Positions 1 through 13,670 of a DNA stretch of 64,000 nt are shown piece by piece. The notes below the pieces were generated by a model. That model was not told where the DNA came from, made no database searches, and worked only from the letters and a program-made list of their open reading frames with translations. The translations under genes and the position numbers were made by a program. The DNA is from Leptodactylus fallax (lineage: Eukaryota > Chordata > Amphibia > Anura > Leptodactylidae), in contig CAMRHE010000358.1 in the NCBI GenBank assembly GCA_947044405.1, forward strand, positions 620,001-684,000, given 5' to 3'. The first letter of the stretch is position 1. The number at the start of each line of letters is the position of its first letter.

Positions 1-2140
1 CCAACTATTTACTGAAAGCCTGAAGTTCCTTACCTCAACTGCTTCAACTTAGCAATATCTGGGCGACACTGATTTACTAAGGATAGGAGAGAATGAGATT
101 TACTGTACAAACATGGCACTGCTTTACAGAGTAGCATTCATTTCTGCTTCAAATGGAGCACAGAATATTGCAGCCTAAAAAGATGGCACATATGTTTTAC
201 CCATCGTCAATAGCCACTCACGTGGCATGCTGTACTACATCAATATTAACCCCTTTGGGACCAACCTACATTGAGCAACAAGAGGACAAAGGTCATCTGT
301 TCATTGTAGTATTCCAATTTATAAACTTAGCTGTATGGGGGCTTGTTGTTTTCTGGAATAAGTTGTATTTTTCGAAGGCACCCTTTTGGGGTACACATAT
401 ATTAAGCTAACAGATTACTTCACTTGTACAGAATAAATTTTATTGATTAAATAGAATTTCTGTCATCTTTTTGACATTGTAAATTTACACTGCTCACCAT
501 GCAGTGTAAGTAATGTATTATATTTATTTTATTGGTTGGTGCAATTACGGCCACACCAAATATGTATTGCTTTTTAAGTTTAACTTGTTTAACACAGTAT
601 TAGAACATATTATGGAAAAAATATAATTTTTATGTTGCTGTATTCCAAAAGTCATTCCCCTGCACCATTCTCACTACTTAACTGTATGTTGAGGTGCAAG
701 AAGTTGCTGTTACCATGACGAGATGAGTGTGCAAGTGTACAGAGCAGCGTGCATGGCCGCCTAAGTGACGGGATCTCGCAGCTAGGCACAACCACAGGAG
801 TACATGTTCAAGAAATGAAGGGCTGCAGCATAACAGAAGCTAATGCAAGTTTACATATATTGCAATATATAGGGGTGTGAACGTTGAAAACCCCCTAAGT
901 ACATATGATGTACACTGTACGTCATAATGCCGTGCAGGGGGTATGGAGAGGGTTCAGGAGTATTCATACACAATGGGTGCCAGCTATATAATACAGCCGA
1001 CACTTGTCACTAAAATCCCTGAATGGTCAATTGTGTTCACAGCATGTAAACAGAAGCATCAAATGGGTGCTGCCATACTGGAACTGATCACTGCACCACC
1101 TCCCTGACAAGGTTTATTTAAAAAATATATATAAAAATAAAAAAATTAAATTGGCTGAATTGACGTTTTTTTCGCTGTTATGCCTTTCAAAAAATGTATA
1201 ATAAAAAGTGATCAAAACTTCATTCCCCAGAATAGTATCAATAAAATCTATACATGTTGTCCTGCAAAAAAGTCCTTGCACAGTATTGCAACGCAAAAAA
1301 AAATAATAATTTTTTATATGTATTAAAAAATGATTAAACTATATAAACATACTGACTCCCTGAACATCGGTAACATGTACCCGAGTGCCGAGAGAATCGA
1401 CACTGCAAAGTAAATGCTCCTAAAGCCCATTTCAACTCATTAGCATAATTATAAAACAACAAAATTCTCACCAACCGAGCAGCAGTCAAATATAACACAG
1501 GCATTTTTGGAACCAGTATAAGAAGCCCTACAAGGTGCTGTGAATAGATTAATCTTGTTTTTCCTAGTGACAGACTCCCTTTAAGGAGGCTGACCAGGAT
1601 AGGCCATATCTGATCAGTGGGCGCCGACAGGCAGCCCCCATATGGATCAGTTGTTCAGGGCCACTTCCAACACCTGTACTATGCACTGCAAGGAACGAGA
1701 AGCAGATAGCTCCAGTCCCTGTATAGTGGCCGACACTGATACTGCAGCTCAGCTCCCACTGACTTCAATGGAAATTAAGCTGCAATTATGGTGCCCAGCC
1801 ACATTACAGATCACCTTTATTAAACCACACCAGCAAAGCACCCCCACATCAAAACACCTGCTCTTCCAAGCTACATGGTGGGCACATCTAGACATCAGTA
1901 GTTCTTCCATTCTCTGCATCTAAATAAAGATGGCTCTGACGGCATATAAATTCTAACTATGGACTTATCAGACTAAACAACAGAATTCCACTGGGTAAAT
2001 GTTATGTTGCTAAAGTAAGTCTCTTATTCTTATCTCTGTATTCTTGTTCAGTGCCTTTAACCCTTCAAATAGTGGAGAGAATCACGACACTCCTAGTAGA
2101 ATCAAGGTGCTCTGATAGGGTTTGACCCCATATATCCAAT

Positions 2141-2261
2141 AATTATTTCTCAGGCACTCAAAAAGAATTCTTTTATGCAAAATTCTTTATTTTATTCACA
2201 TTATACATAACTTATAACGTGAATAAAATAAAGAATTCTTTTGAGTGCCTGAGAAATAATT
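2141..2261. repeat. Near-perfect hairpin-forming inverted repeat
   Basis: The left arm starts AATTATTTCTCAGGCACTC at 2141 and ends TTTATTTTATTCAC. The right arm is its reverse complement, ending GAGAAATAATT at 2261. The loop is about 20 nt. The left arm carries about 15 extra nt (an imperfect duplication around GAATTC) that the right arm lacks. No terminal signature of a known transposon was recognised. Confidence 0.75.
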
Positions 2262-4311
2262 CTTTAACCCTTCAAAGACATCTTTCAAACATGCTAAGCA
2301 GAAGTCAGATAGGGAAATATGGTCCAGGCTCATGTATGGTCCATGCCATACACAGTGAGGGCAGGCTAGTTACACAGCTGACACCTGCCAGCAGCTTCCA
2401 GGATTGAAGACCCATCATATGACAAGACAACATCTATGGACAAGGTTCACATTAGCGTTGGGGTTTCCGTCCTTCGGGTCCGCACAGTATCTGGGACATT
2501 GTACAATTCAGAGTAACACACGAGACAGGCAAAAACCACGGCGTTTTACATTACCTGCATAGTGGATGGGATTCTGGCTGATCCCATCCACACATTGCAG
2601 AAAAATAACTGCAGAGGACACGCTGTGATTTCAAAACCGTTGCGTTTTAGTAAAACTCTGCTGACTTTCTGTGAAAAGCTCTGCGATACAGGATGGGGAC
2701 TTAAGAGTTAAGATGGTCTAACATAAAAGTTTCCATTGATTGCAACATTGACAACTAAGACTTTAACAGGAGCTTTAATAACTTGCTATTATGCAAGTAT
2801 TTGACAATGGGAAGACCTGTGGCCTCGTCTAACATGTATCTTCCACCAGCACTGACACCGCTGACAGAAATGAATTGATGGCTGTCCTACATACAACAGG
2901 TGGTGTCTTCTTTGTTAACAATTTTCTCTGTCAAAGCCATAAAGCTTGGGAATGCCTAAGGAATCAGTAGCATCTGCGAGCCAGCGGCCGAGGACAGCTC
3001 TGTTCACGTCTGGACTTTTTTTTTTTGTACAGTAGGTTACAGAGCAGATAGCAGATAAACATTATCCTTACCTCATAAAATAAACACTTTCCTTTGGATT
3101 TACTACATTTTCTTCATTTCTAACATTTTTACATGTGCTTCAACCGTTACCTGAAATAAGCTTATATTCTGCTTTGACATATTCCTTACTTACGTATGTA
3201 CCCATTGCATGCAATGCACCTTCTGAAAAAATCTATGAAATTAGACAGATTAAAAGAGTTCTCAAATATATAAATCATCACCAATATCAGATTTGTGAGA
3301 CTGACAGCACTCCTGACAACCAGATGACTGAAGGGGCTGCAGCACTCGGGCAAGAGCTCTTCATTGTATACTAATACATCACTGTACATTATGTAGCAAC
3401 TGTGCTTGGTATAGCAGCTCCGTCCCATTTACTTGAATGATACTGAGCTGAAGAGCAATCACATGACTGGATGTGGCGGCACTAAGAAGAGGCCGAAGCA
3501 CCCGCCAAAGAGATGCAGCATCTTCAGACAGCTGATCATAGAGATGCCAGACCCCATGAATCTTATGTTGGAAACGTAAGGATAGGATATTCTCATAAAA
3601 GCCCTACAATGAAGCCATAATTCGACCCAAAGATAACCAGACCACAAATCAAGAAAACAACCTGTAAAAGTCTATGAATATTAAAAGGGTTTTTCAGGAC
3701 CTGAATATCTTATAAATTTCCCCTTAAACTATTTTATTTAATAAAAAAAACAACGTTATACCATTTGTTGACATTTTTCAGGCTAAAAATACCGCTGACT
3801 TTAAGTATAGGTCACCAATATCAGATCAGAGGGGCCTGACATCCAACACCCCTTTTGGTTAAGTATTCTCAGCAGCTGATACAGAGAATGGAGCAGGAAG
3901 CAGACAGCTTAGTTCTGTGTATGGTAGCTGCAGCGTAGCTCCCTTTCAAGTGAATAACAGCTGATCTGCAGTACCTGATCTGACCACCACACAGAGAATG
4001 GAGCCGTCTACTTCCTCTTCCATTTTCTGTGTTTTAGCTGCAGAGAACAGCTGATCTGTGCGGGGGCCAGGTGTCAGAAATCCAACTGTTATTTAACAGT
4101 CCTTTAAAAATATGAAACAGACGCAAAATGGTCATAAACAATGGATCAATTTGTCCATTTTTCATAGCCAAGTAATGGACACAGTTGTGTGAATAAGGCC
4201 TAAGCAGCCACTTTATACTACCATATTGCCTAAAGGAAATAACTGTATACATTTGGAGTAGCAGACATCTCAGGGTAAAAGGTACCAATGGATTAAATAT
4301 TATTAGTACAT

Positions 4312-4666
4312 TAAGGCTAAGTCCCCACGTAGGGAAAAAAAATGCTTCAGAAACATATCGTGTTTTTTTCTGCCGTGCTTTTCATTGCATTTTTGCAGAG
4401 TTTTCCTCTGTGGACTTTCTGCCCTTATTATACCTATACAGAAGACACCAGCGTTTCCGCAGGTATAATTGATGTTGCGATTTTCAAAAACGCAAGCATT
4501 TTTGAAAATGTAGTTATTCCGTTGCAGATATTATTCTGCAATGTGCGGATGGGATCTGCCAGAATCCCATTCAATTTGCAGGAACTGTAAAATGCAGCGT
4601 TTTTTGACACTGCGTTTCTGCCACAGCAAAAACGATAATTTTTCGCAACGTGGGGCTTCAGCCTAA
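4312..4666. repeat. Inverted-repeat MITE (TAAGGCT...AGCCTAA ends)
   Basis: The left end reads TAAGGCTAAGTCCCCACG and the right end CGTGGGGCTTCAGCCTAA, an imperfect inverted pair. The interior includes blocks around aaaaacgc and a central region also seen in the nested repeat at 29276-29785. Similar termini occur at 33245-33466. A family name is not assigned. Confidence 0.55.
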
Positions 4667-4718
4667 ATCTGAAAACTTCCTCTGGATGATGTTGGTGGAG
4701 GAGAACAGCCTCTAGACC

Positions 4719-6262
4719 CAGGGTCGGCAAACCCCAGCACGCATTTCAAGAGCGGCACACCAGGCATATTTCCCTGGCACAGCAACCCGAGTTCTCACCC
4801 AGCAGTTTCGATCGGACCAAACATGGCCGAAACAAAACTACTGCTAAGCGCAGGCTCAGAAGAAGTGATGAAACATAAAAAAAACAATGTAACTCACCTT
4901 TCCTGCGCGCCGCAGCCGCTCTGTGCTCTGCAGGAGCTTCTGCCTGACGAAAGAGACCTCTGACAGGTCCTCTGGGGTCACGTCCGACGTCATTACGCAT
5001 AATGACGTGTCGTGACCCCTGAGACCCAATCAGCAGTCCCTGACTACAGGCAGAAGCGCCCGAAGAAAACAGAGCGGCTGCGGAGCACACGGAAGGTGAG
5101 TGACATTGTTTTTTTTATGTTTGTCACCTCTCTTGGCCCTCCACTTATACTTTGGAGTAGAGACCCCAGAGTATAATAATAGCTAGTGAGTGGCGAAAAT
5201 GATAAAAGTTAGAATGTTATACCGTGTGCAGGGGCCACTATGGGACATAATTCCGTGTGCAGGGGCTGCTATGGGACATAATACCGTGTGAATGGGCCAC
5301 TATGGGACATAATACCGTGTGCAGGGGCCACTATGGGACATAATACCATGTGCAGGGGCCACTATGGGACATAATATCGTGTGCAGGAACCGCTATGGGA
5401 CATAACACGGTGTGCAGGGGCCGCTATAAGACATAATACCGTGTGCAGGGGCCGCTGTGGGATATAATACCATGTGAATGGGCCGCTGTGGGATATAATA
5501 CCGTGTGCAGGAACCGCTGTGGGATATAATACCGTGTGCCGGGGCTGCTATGGGACATAATATCGTGTGCAGGGGCCGCTGTGGGACATAATATCGTGTG
5601 CAGGAGCCACTATGGGACATAATACCATGTGCAGGGGCCGCTATGGGACATAATACCATGTGCAGGGGCCGCTGTGGGATAGAATACCGTGTGAATGGGC
5701 CGCTATGGGACATAATACCGTGTGAATGGGCCGCTATGGGACATAATACCGTGTGACTGGGCCACTATGGGACATAATACAGTGTGCAGGGGCTGCTATG
5801 GGACATAATACCATGTGCAGGGGCCACTATGGGACATAATATCTTGTGCAGGAGCCGCTATGGGACACAACACGGTGTGCAGGGACCACTATAAGACATA
5901 ATACCGTGTGCAGGGGCCGCTGTGGGACATAATACTGTGTGAATGGGCCGCTATGGGACATAATACCGTGTGAATGGACCACTACGGGACATAATACCGT
6001 GTGCAGGGGCCACTATGGGACATAACACGGTGTGCAGGGGCCGCTATAAGACATAATACCGTGTGCAGGGGCCGCTGTGGGATATAATACCGTGTGCAGG
6101 GGCCGCTATGGGACATAATACCATGTGCAGGGGCCACTATGGGACATAATACCGTGTGAATGGGCCGCTGTGAGATATAATACCGTGTGCAGGAGCCGCT
6201 GTGGGATATAATACCGTGTGCAGGGGCCGCTGTGGGATATAATACTGTGTGCAGGGGCCTTT
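4719..6262 (+). mobile_element. hAT-like non-autonomous element with 31-bp minisatellite, right end missing
   Basis: The left end CAGGGTCGGCAAACC resembles the hAT-type terminus CAGGGGTNGGCAACC. Internal sequence around 4790-5180 (a GTTTCGATCGGACCAAAC block and a palindrome centred near 4996 on ATTACGCATAATGACG) matches the copy at 59128-60804. The element then passes into the minisatellite array and stops at about 6262 without the right terminus present in the copies ending at 57807 and 60804. No transposase was found, so it is non-autonomous and 3'-truncated. Orientation is arbitrary. Confidence 0.7.
5221..6262. repeat. 31-bp minisatellite array, about 33 copies
   Basis: The unit is 31 bp, containing ACCGTGTGCAGGGGC followed by CACTATGGGACATAAT, and runs head to tail with no spacers. 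Recurrent variants include GTGAATGGG for GTGCAGGGG, CGCTGTGGGATA for CACTATGGGACA, and AACACGG for AATACCG. Long open frames on both strands arise only because the unit lacks stops in some frames. The same unit recurs at 57626-57712 and 59599-60388, always inside the same hAT-like element. Confidence 0.93.
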
Positions 6263-7033
6263 ATTCTACCATAGATACAAGACACCTTCCTGTACATTTG
6301 AAACACATATTGAGGTATATTACTAGTGCAATTTTTTTTACAGAGTTCTGGAAGTCTGAAATCCATCAAAGCACTTACAAAACCAAACTGAGCAAAGATC
6401 TGCAAAGTCATCTTGAAGGTCACAACCTTGAATTCCATGCTGATGCCATTATGAACTCCCCAGGGAACTGAAATTAATTTTATTTGAGGCTTCTGACAGA
6501 TGTACAGTATAGCTTCACTATAAAGTAAAATGTAGTTATCATCAAAAGTAGAATCCTGCAATGCTGCAAGAGGAAACCTTGCAATGAGAATGTAGACAGT
6601 CACACAGAGAACGCAGAACATTAAAATTCACATATACTACTGAATATAAACAAGGTGCAACCTCTGTGCAGTCACCAGGTGGCGTAGACTGAAAAATGGC
6701 CTGGAAAATGGGGTGATTTGCCACAATACACCGCCCACAGGTCCTTATGGACAGAGGGTTTAATGTCCCAAATAGCCCTCTTTTAATACCATCCGTGCTC
6801 ACAATAAATATAAAAACATTTTTATTTACCTGGCGCTTGTACTCCAGGCACCGGAACAGTTCTTAAGTGGAGCCAGAGGAGTACACCTCAGATTCTGTGC
6901 GCATGCGCCGAACCTTCTCTGTAGAACTGCGCAGGTGCCAGGCGCACCAGAGATAAGTCCGATGGGATTCACCTCTAGGTATGTATAAACATTTTTTTTT
7001 TTTTTTTAATGTGGACATGATGGCATTGTTACC

Positions 7034-7101
7034 GGTCTATATGGGACACTAAAACCCCAATCGATAATGACCTGTGGGTTGTTTAGTGTCCCATATCGAC
7101 C
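7034..7101. repeat. Short palindrome
   Basis: The left arm GGTCTATATGGGACACTAAA (from 7034) and right arm TTTAGTGTCCCATATCGACC (to 7101) form a 20-bp stem with one mismatch around a loop of about 28 nt. It may be the centre or end of an old MITE, but outer ends were not found. Confidence 0.6.
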
Positions 7102-8998
7102 TCACAGGTTCCCTGTAAAGACGATGTATCATCTCTCCTGTTTTACTTACTGTCATACTTGTATTCCCCATAAAATAATTCTTTTGTTAAAGCTCTACAT
7201 TAAGTTGTTCCTACTAGAAATTTCTACATTGACAACTGGGTGTTACAAGTTGGGGGTGTGTCCCTACACAGACTGACACTATCCAATCAGTGCTGACAGA
7301 GCCAGACTGTGCAGTAAACTTCAAAACAAAAATAAAAACAGCAACGCCGAGCGGCACATAGCGTGATATTGCTTAAAAAATAGGTTGTACATAGATAATT
7401 GTGTTGAGAACAGGAGGTAGTCAAATGATTGGAGAAACAACAAGGATCATTCACTGAAAGTATGGTAGAAAGCCACTAAGTAGCACAAAATCACTGGTCT
7501 ATATTATAGTGAGTGTTCAACTGGCTGGGTCTGATGGTAAACAGTACCCCTTCAATTGGTGATCTCACAACCAGGATAGTTAGATATTATGGATGTTAAT
7601 ATAGGTGGGTTCTCACCTTTTCAAGTTGTGCTGGCCCACAACTAACACAGTGGATGGATCCAGAGTATGTTTTGGTATATGTGAGCTGCGGAACCTCTAG
7701 GCGTCAGAATCTCCTGGATCCAGACGGTATACAGGTAGTGGATTGGTAGGAGAATCTCCCAAAAAATGAGGTGTGGGGACCGCGCTTCACCAAAGATGCT
7801 TTATTATACTCAAATAACACAACGCGTTTCGGGGAAATCAGATCCCCTTTATCAAGTGTACAAGAGACAGCCTGAGGAGGTAGGCTGTGAGATCTGAAGT
7901 GAGTGAGAGGCAAAAACTTTTTGAACCATTTGCAGTAAAATGCACATATTACTTTCTGATGTCCATATGGGATTGCAGGTATTATAGCACAAACACATAG
8001 GAGTCTGCACAGAGTATGGACATAATGGATATGTACATTCACTTTTTACTTTTACACGGTTTTAGATGGGTTTTACTGTAGGATCAATGGTGAAATGACC
8101 AACCAATCTATACAGATATTAAACAGGGAACCTGTCATGATGCAAATATACTGTGATCTATCATGTTATAGAGAAGAAGCTAAGTAAATTAATATATAGT
8201 TTTACAGGTAAAGATTCTATATGTTGTATGAATTATTATATTTAATGATCTGAATATTTGCTCACTTTGGAATTAGGGGTCCAGTAGGCGGTCCTACTCA
8301 GTGATTGACAGCTATACAGGAAATACAGGTCTGCTTTTTTCACTTCTCAATCCAGAGTGAGTAGAGATTTGGATCAATACATAACAACATATACAGAGTA
8401 CTTTCCCACAAAATTATAGGGCGGACTTACTAATCCTATCTAAGACAGTGCAAGCTTAAAAAAAGAAAATCTGAAGGCAGATTCATCAGTGGCTGCAGCT
8501 GGATGATACATTTATTACATCTTTATACCAGCCTAAACTTCTACCACCTGGCTTACTTTGTGATGGAATACTGGTAAGGAACAATTCAGGAACACATTGG
8601 GAAGATTACTATTCCCTCTACGCCATAAAACTGAGCCAGCATGGAAATTTATTAAGACTGGTGTATGAAACTTCAATTTTTCAAATCTGAGACAGAGTCT
8701 CTGCTAGAGACTCTGCTGCAGAAACCGCCAGAATTCAGCAGAAAGAAAAGTCCAGCATGTAGGACTTTTATCTTAGTCGGATTCAGTATAAAAAACAGCA
8801 AAACACCCGACTGACACCCAGCTGTTTTAGTGGTCCAGCTATCCGTCATTTGGGTCCCCTGGCAGACCCGAATAATGTAGAGCCAACACTTCTATTTTTT
8901 TAAAACCTTGTTACTTTTCAGCATTTTTTTCCACGCCTAAAACATTTGCACAATACTATATGCCCCCTTTCCTGTTAAGCCGCACTGCTTTTCATATA

Positions 8999-10635
8999 CA
9001 GTTGGTACGGAAAATATTCAGACCCCTTTAAATTTTTCACTCTTTGTTTCATTGCAGCCATTTGCTAAAAGCAAAAAAGTTCATTTTATTTCTCATTAAT
9101 GTACACTCAGCACCCCATCTTGACAGAAAAAACCCCAGAAATGTAGATATTTTTGCAAATTTATTAAAAAAGAAAAACTGAAATATCACATGGTCATAAG
9201 TATTCAGACCCTTTGCTCAGTATTGAGTAGAGGCCCTTTCCTTTTGAGCTAGTAACAGCCATGAGTCTTCTTGGGAATGATGCAACAAGTTTTTCACATC
9301 TGGTTTTGGGGATCCTCTGCCATTCTTCCTTGCAGATCCTCTCCAGTTCCGTCAGGTTGGATGGTGAACGTTGGTGGAGCCATTTTCAGGTCTCTCCAGA
9401 GATGCTCAATTGGGTTGAGGTCAGGGCTCTGGCTGGGCCAGTCAAGAATGGTCACAGAGTTGTTCCAAAGCCACTCCTTTGTTATTTTAGCTGTGTGATT
9501 AGGGTCATTGTCTTGTTGGAAGGTGAACTTTCCGCCCAGTCTGAAGTCCAGAGCACTCTGGAAGAGGTTTTCTTCCAGGATATCTCTGTACTTGGCCGTA
9601 TTCATCTTTCCTTCAATTGCAACCAGTCGTCCTGTCCCTGCAGATGAAAAACACCCCCATAGCATGATGCTGCCACCACCATGTTTCACTGTTGGGATTG
9701 TATTGGGCAGGTGATGAGCAGTGCCTGGTTTTCTCCACACATACCGCTTAGAATTAACGCCAGAAAGTTCAATCTTCGTCTCATCAGACCAGAGAATCTT
9801 ATTTCTCATAGTCTGGGAGTCCTTCATGTGTTTTGTGGCAAACTCTATGCGGGCTTTCATATGTCTTGCACTGAGGAGAGGCTTCCTTCGGGCCACTCTG
9901 CCATAAAGCCCCGACTGGTGGAGGGCTGCAGTGATAGTTGACTTTGTGGAACTTTCTCCCATCCCCCTACTGCATCTCTGGAGCTCAGCCATAGTGATCT
10001 TTGGGTTCTTCTTTACCTCTCTCACCAAGGATCTTCTCCCATGATTGCTCAGTTTGGCTGGACGGCCAGGTCTAGGAAGAGTTCTGGTCGTCCCAAACTT
10101 CTTCCATTTAAGGATTATGGATGCCACTGTGCTCTTAGGAACCTTCAGTGCTGCAGAAATTCTTTTGTAACCTTGGCCAGATCTGTGCCTTGCCACAATT
10201 CTGTCTCTGAGCTCCTTGGACAGTTCCTTTGACCTCATGATTCTCATTTGCTCTGACATGCACTGTGAGCTGTGAGGTCTTATATAGACAGGTGTGTGCC
10301 TTTCCTAATCAAGTCCAATCAGTTTAATTAAACACAGCTGGACTCCAATGAAGGAGTAGAACCATCTCAAGGAGGATCAGAAGGAAATGGACAGCAGTGA
10401 GTTAAATATGAGTGTCATAGCAAAGGGTCTGAATACTTATGACCATGTGATATTTCAGTTTTTCTTTTTTAATAAATTTGTAAAAATATCTACATTTCTG
10501 TTTTTTTCTGTCATGATGGGGTGCTGAGTGTACATTAATGAGAAATAAAATGAATTTTTTTGTTTTTAGCAAATGTCTGCAATGAAACAAAGAGTGAAAA
10601 ATTTAAAGGGGTCTCAATACTTTCTGTACCCACTG
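8999..10635 (-). mobile_element. Tc1-like transposon, full length (1,637 bp)
   Basis: The terminal inverted repeats are CAGTTGGTACGGAAA (left) and the reverse complement of TTTCTGTACCCACTG (right). TA target duplications lie at 8997-8998 and 10636-10637. Similarity between the two ends continues inward for roughly 200 bp, as in long-TIR Tc1 elements. The transposase is on the minus strand and frameshifted near its end (see 9194-10238). Confidence 0.95.
9194..10238 (-). pseudogene. Tc1 DD34E transposase, one frameshift
   Basis: A DNA transposase with paired helix-turn-helix domains at the N terminus (RDRIVARHRSGQGYKRIS; then KSTVASIILKW), a GRP-type linker (PGRPAKLS), and a DDE domain with D152 (SDETK), D243 (QQDNDP) and E278 (SPDLNPIE), counted from the ATG at 10238. 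D243 to E278 leaves 34 residues, so it is DD34E. Just after LKMA (about 9385) the frame shifts. The family-typical C terminus continues in another frame to the stop at 9194-9196. An ATG seven codons upstream (10259) could also be the start. The frame disruption looks like the only lesion, consistent with a small deletion. Confidence 0.9.
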
Positions 10636-12184
10636 TAAGCCTTGCCCATTGTTGAGCATTGTTACTACTACCTTTATTGAAAGGAAAAATAGTATAGGCT
10701 ACAGGTTTTAGTCTTTTGGTGAAGACAAGTTGGTCCAATGTTTTATACTGACTGCCAAATTTGGAGCCGGGAACTTCTTTCGATGACATAGGGCAATTGC
10801 TCTTTATAACATACATGATGCCATTTATAATACTGTTCTTATCTGATGTGGATTTTAGGCTCCAAGCTCAGCCCCTATGTCCGTACCCCCTATAGTGTAG
10901 TGATGCCTCTGGTACTTCTAACTTTTCTTTCAGAACCAATTCCAACATTCATTCAGTGACATCTCACATCTGACCTTACTTTTCCAGTTGCATGCTCTGG
11001 AAATCTGGTGTTGAGGTTTGCACTCGACCAATAAGAGAAGCTGCTCATTGTGTGGAAAAGAAATCAATGAGGCCATGAAGTAATGACTGAGTGGACACAG
11101 GCGGCCTTTATAGTGGGGAGGCCACGAGCCGTAAAATGAAGGCAATCATCTAGCAATTCATCTCAATTAGAAAGATCTGATGGAAAGAATGCTGCACTAA
11201 TAGCCGGCTACAGAAATCCACACCATGAAGCTCCCAATGAAGCAGTGCTTTAAAGCATTTCTATACATAGGCAGGATTAACATATATTACTTATCCCAAA
11301 AAGTTGTTATACTAGATACAACTGGTGACAGACTTCTGCAACCACCACTGGACAGAGAAACATGACATGCAACGTTCTGCTAAGGGAGACCTTCGGCAAC
11401 ACAACTAATAGCGGCGGACTCAAAGCTGTACTCACAGGAAATTATGGGATCAGATTTAACATTAGTTCCCCCTTTGATGTTTTTGTTGTACAGGGTGGCA
11501 GGAGGGCTGGATATATGTGAAAAGGATGTAGGAACCATAATTCTGTATGTAGGACTTCAGGGACACAAATAAAGGCATGGTGATTTTAAAGATTCGTGGC
11601 GAGGAGTAAGTGACTAGGAAAGTGTTCCTGGATTGCAGGGAGATATATAACATTGCTTGTTATATATCTCCCAGTAGATGGTGCCACAACACTACCTGAA
11701 GCCACCTGGCAATACACCCACAACTGCATAGAGTCCTACATTGCGATGACTACACTAGAACTACTCAGGACTATAATCACTTAGAAAGTCACAGTGTAGT
11801 GCAATGAGATGCTCCAAACCATCTGAGGCTAAGGCCCAACGTAACAGCTGCGGGAAAAACTGGGCTAGAATCCCATCCACTTGGACTGTAAAAAGCAGCG
11901 GTTTTTGCCGCAGCGCTTACGCCACGTCGGACCCTGGTATGAGGGTGAATTATGCTGGTTCTTCTCTGCACTAGCAAGGTGTACTTACATACTTCAGGAA
12001 AATCTCTCTGCAGATATGTGGATAAAAAGTTTTACATTACCTAAATGTATGTCATACGCACATGCTTGTGGCATGGATTTGGCCTTCTAAAAGGCTGCGG
12101 AGCCATCTGGAATATATGTCAGGGTGTGAACATAGGCTAAGCTATACATTGCCGCTGCCAACATATACATAATAAAATAATACA

Positions 12185-12188
<4 letters not shown>

Positions 12189-12230
<42 letters not shown>

Positions 12231-12302
12231 ATATTGATAAACCACTAAAACACAAAAGTAAACTATTTCAGACAGATAGATAGATAGATACATACATACA
12301 TA
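12189..12302. repeat. Microsatellites: (AT)n then (GATA)n/(CATA)n
   Basis: A run of pure AT repeat occupies about 12189-12225. After a 45-bp interval a GATA repeat passes into CATA (12270-12302). Confidence 0.9.
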
Positions 12303-13292
12303 GAGACGCTGCTATAACTGCACATTTAGGATCTGAAAGTCTACATGAGCCAGTGTATATACAAGAGTCCGTATATTTGTGCTCCATAACATTGCACAAG
12401 TAAACTAAAGTTTGCCACCTGCTGCCCAATAACATATTACAAGCTGTTATTTAGAGCAGACATGGGGAGTGTCAGTAATTTATTGTAACTCAATGTTTGT
12501 TGTCATTTATTGCATTAAAGATATCTTTATTTTAACATCTGTAGTCTTATTATTCCAGACTTGTCATTTTCCCTGTTATATATTCACTATAGAAAAACTA
12601 TTTCCTAACACAGCAGTATAACTTGCAGCTGCTAAATGAACAGAACAGTGACTGCAAATGACAGACTGCTTGCTGTAGGACATGTATGCTATATAACCAT
12701 CAATAATAAAGACAGTAGTTATCATTGCATCACTGTTCTGCCCCGATGATGCCTTCAGATATACATGTAATATGATTCTACAATAAACATGGAATTCTTA
12801 GCAGTTCAATTATTAAAGGGACAACAACCGGACCCTGCAACGATAAATTGTTTGGGACTGCAGCTGGGCCTGGTAAGATACAGTGTACAGAGCTGGAAGC
12901 TGAGAGCTCCCTATATTGTATGGCTGCAGCTCAGATTCCCTTAAAGTGAATGTAAGCTGAGCTGCAGTATTATCACACAGCCACTGTACAATGTACCAAG
13001 CACATTGCTTCTGGCTCTGTACACTGTATAGTATAGGGTCAGGTAGTTCTGAACATCTGATCAGTGAAGGGGCCGGGTGTCATCCCTTCACTGTTCAGAT
13101 ATTGATGGCCTATTCTGAGAATAGGACATAAAAAAAAACAGCTGAGAAAACATTTTACTTAATCATGGCAAACGAGATCATTTACACATAATAGGAGCTT
13201 CTTTTTGTAATCTAGCCGCTTCATCAATGACACTGCTACATGACATAGCTACTGATAGCATTCTGTCATCATTTCACCTGGCACAAACTTAA

Positions 13293-13670
13293 AGAAGCAC
13301 TCCTGTAAATTTTTAGTCCTCCCCCTTTGAAAATGACCCTCCGTGTAGTGTAATGTCACTGTATAACAGCTTTATTGTGAAATTATATGCTCCCCTCCGG
13401 AGTACTGAGCTCCTCTCTGCTTCTCTTCCTGTGATGTACACAGTGTTTCCTGTATAAACAGGAGGTTAAACTACCAATAGTCTATGGGAGTCAGACTTCA
13501 TATAGGAAACACTGTGTGCATTGGAGGAGCAGACAGGAGGTCAGTGGTTTGGAAGGAAACATATAACGTCACAATAAAGCTGTCAATACGTTATTGGGTA
13601 ACATTACACATTACAGAGATTAATTTGCAAGCGGGGGGGGGGGGGGGTGTTATAACAAAATTGTGTTTCT
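13293..13670. mobile_element. TTAA-type palindromic MITE
   Basis: The ends are AGAAGCACTCC (left) and the reverse complement of GTGTTTCT (right), flanked by TTAA at 13289-13292 and 13671-13674. The interior shows long inverted similarity (for example an ACACAGTGTTTCCT block and a matching AGGAAACACTGTG block). A run of 15 G lies at 13633-13647. TTAA duplication is the hallmark of piggyBac-type transposition; no transposase is present. The stretch 13671-14602 after it is AT-rich with nothing supported. Confidence 0.7.

Noticed and set aside
4746..5090. 114-codon minus-strand open frame with Ala/Arg-rich sequence
   Set aside because: It spans the palindromic interior of the hAT-like element and has a non-conserved counterpart at 59294-59509; no domain seen.
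5221..6262. CRISPR-like array with 31-bp repeats
   Set aside because: Units are directly adjacent with no unique spacers, there are no cas genes and the DNA is from a eukaryote.
5393..6621. Long minus-strand open frames with repeated HGIMSHSGPCTRYY-like peptides
   Set aside because: They are translations of the 31-bp minisatellite; no start context, no family similarity, and similar frames appear on both strands and at 59516-60389.
9261..9647. 128-codon plus-strand open frame
   Set aside because: Antisense shadow of the Tc1 transposase at 9194-10238.
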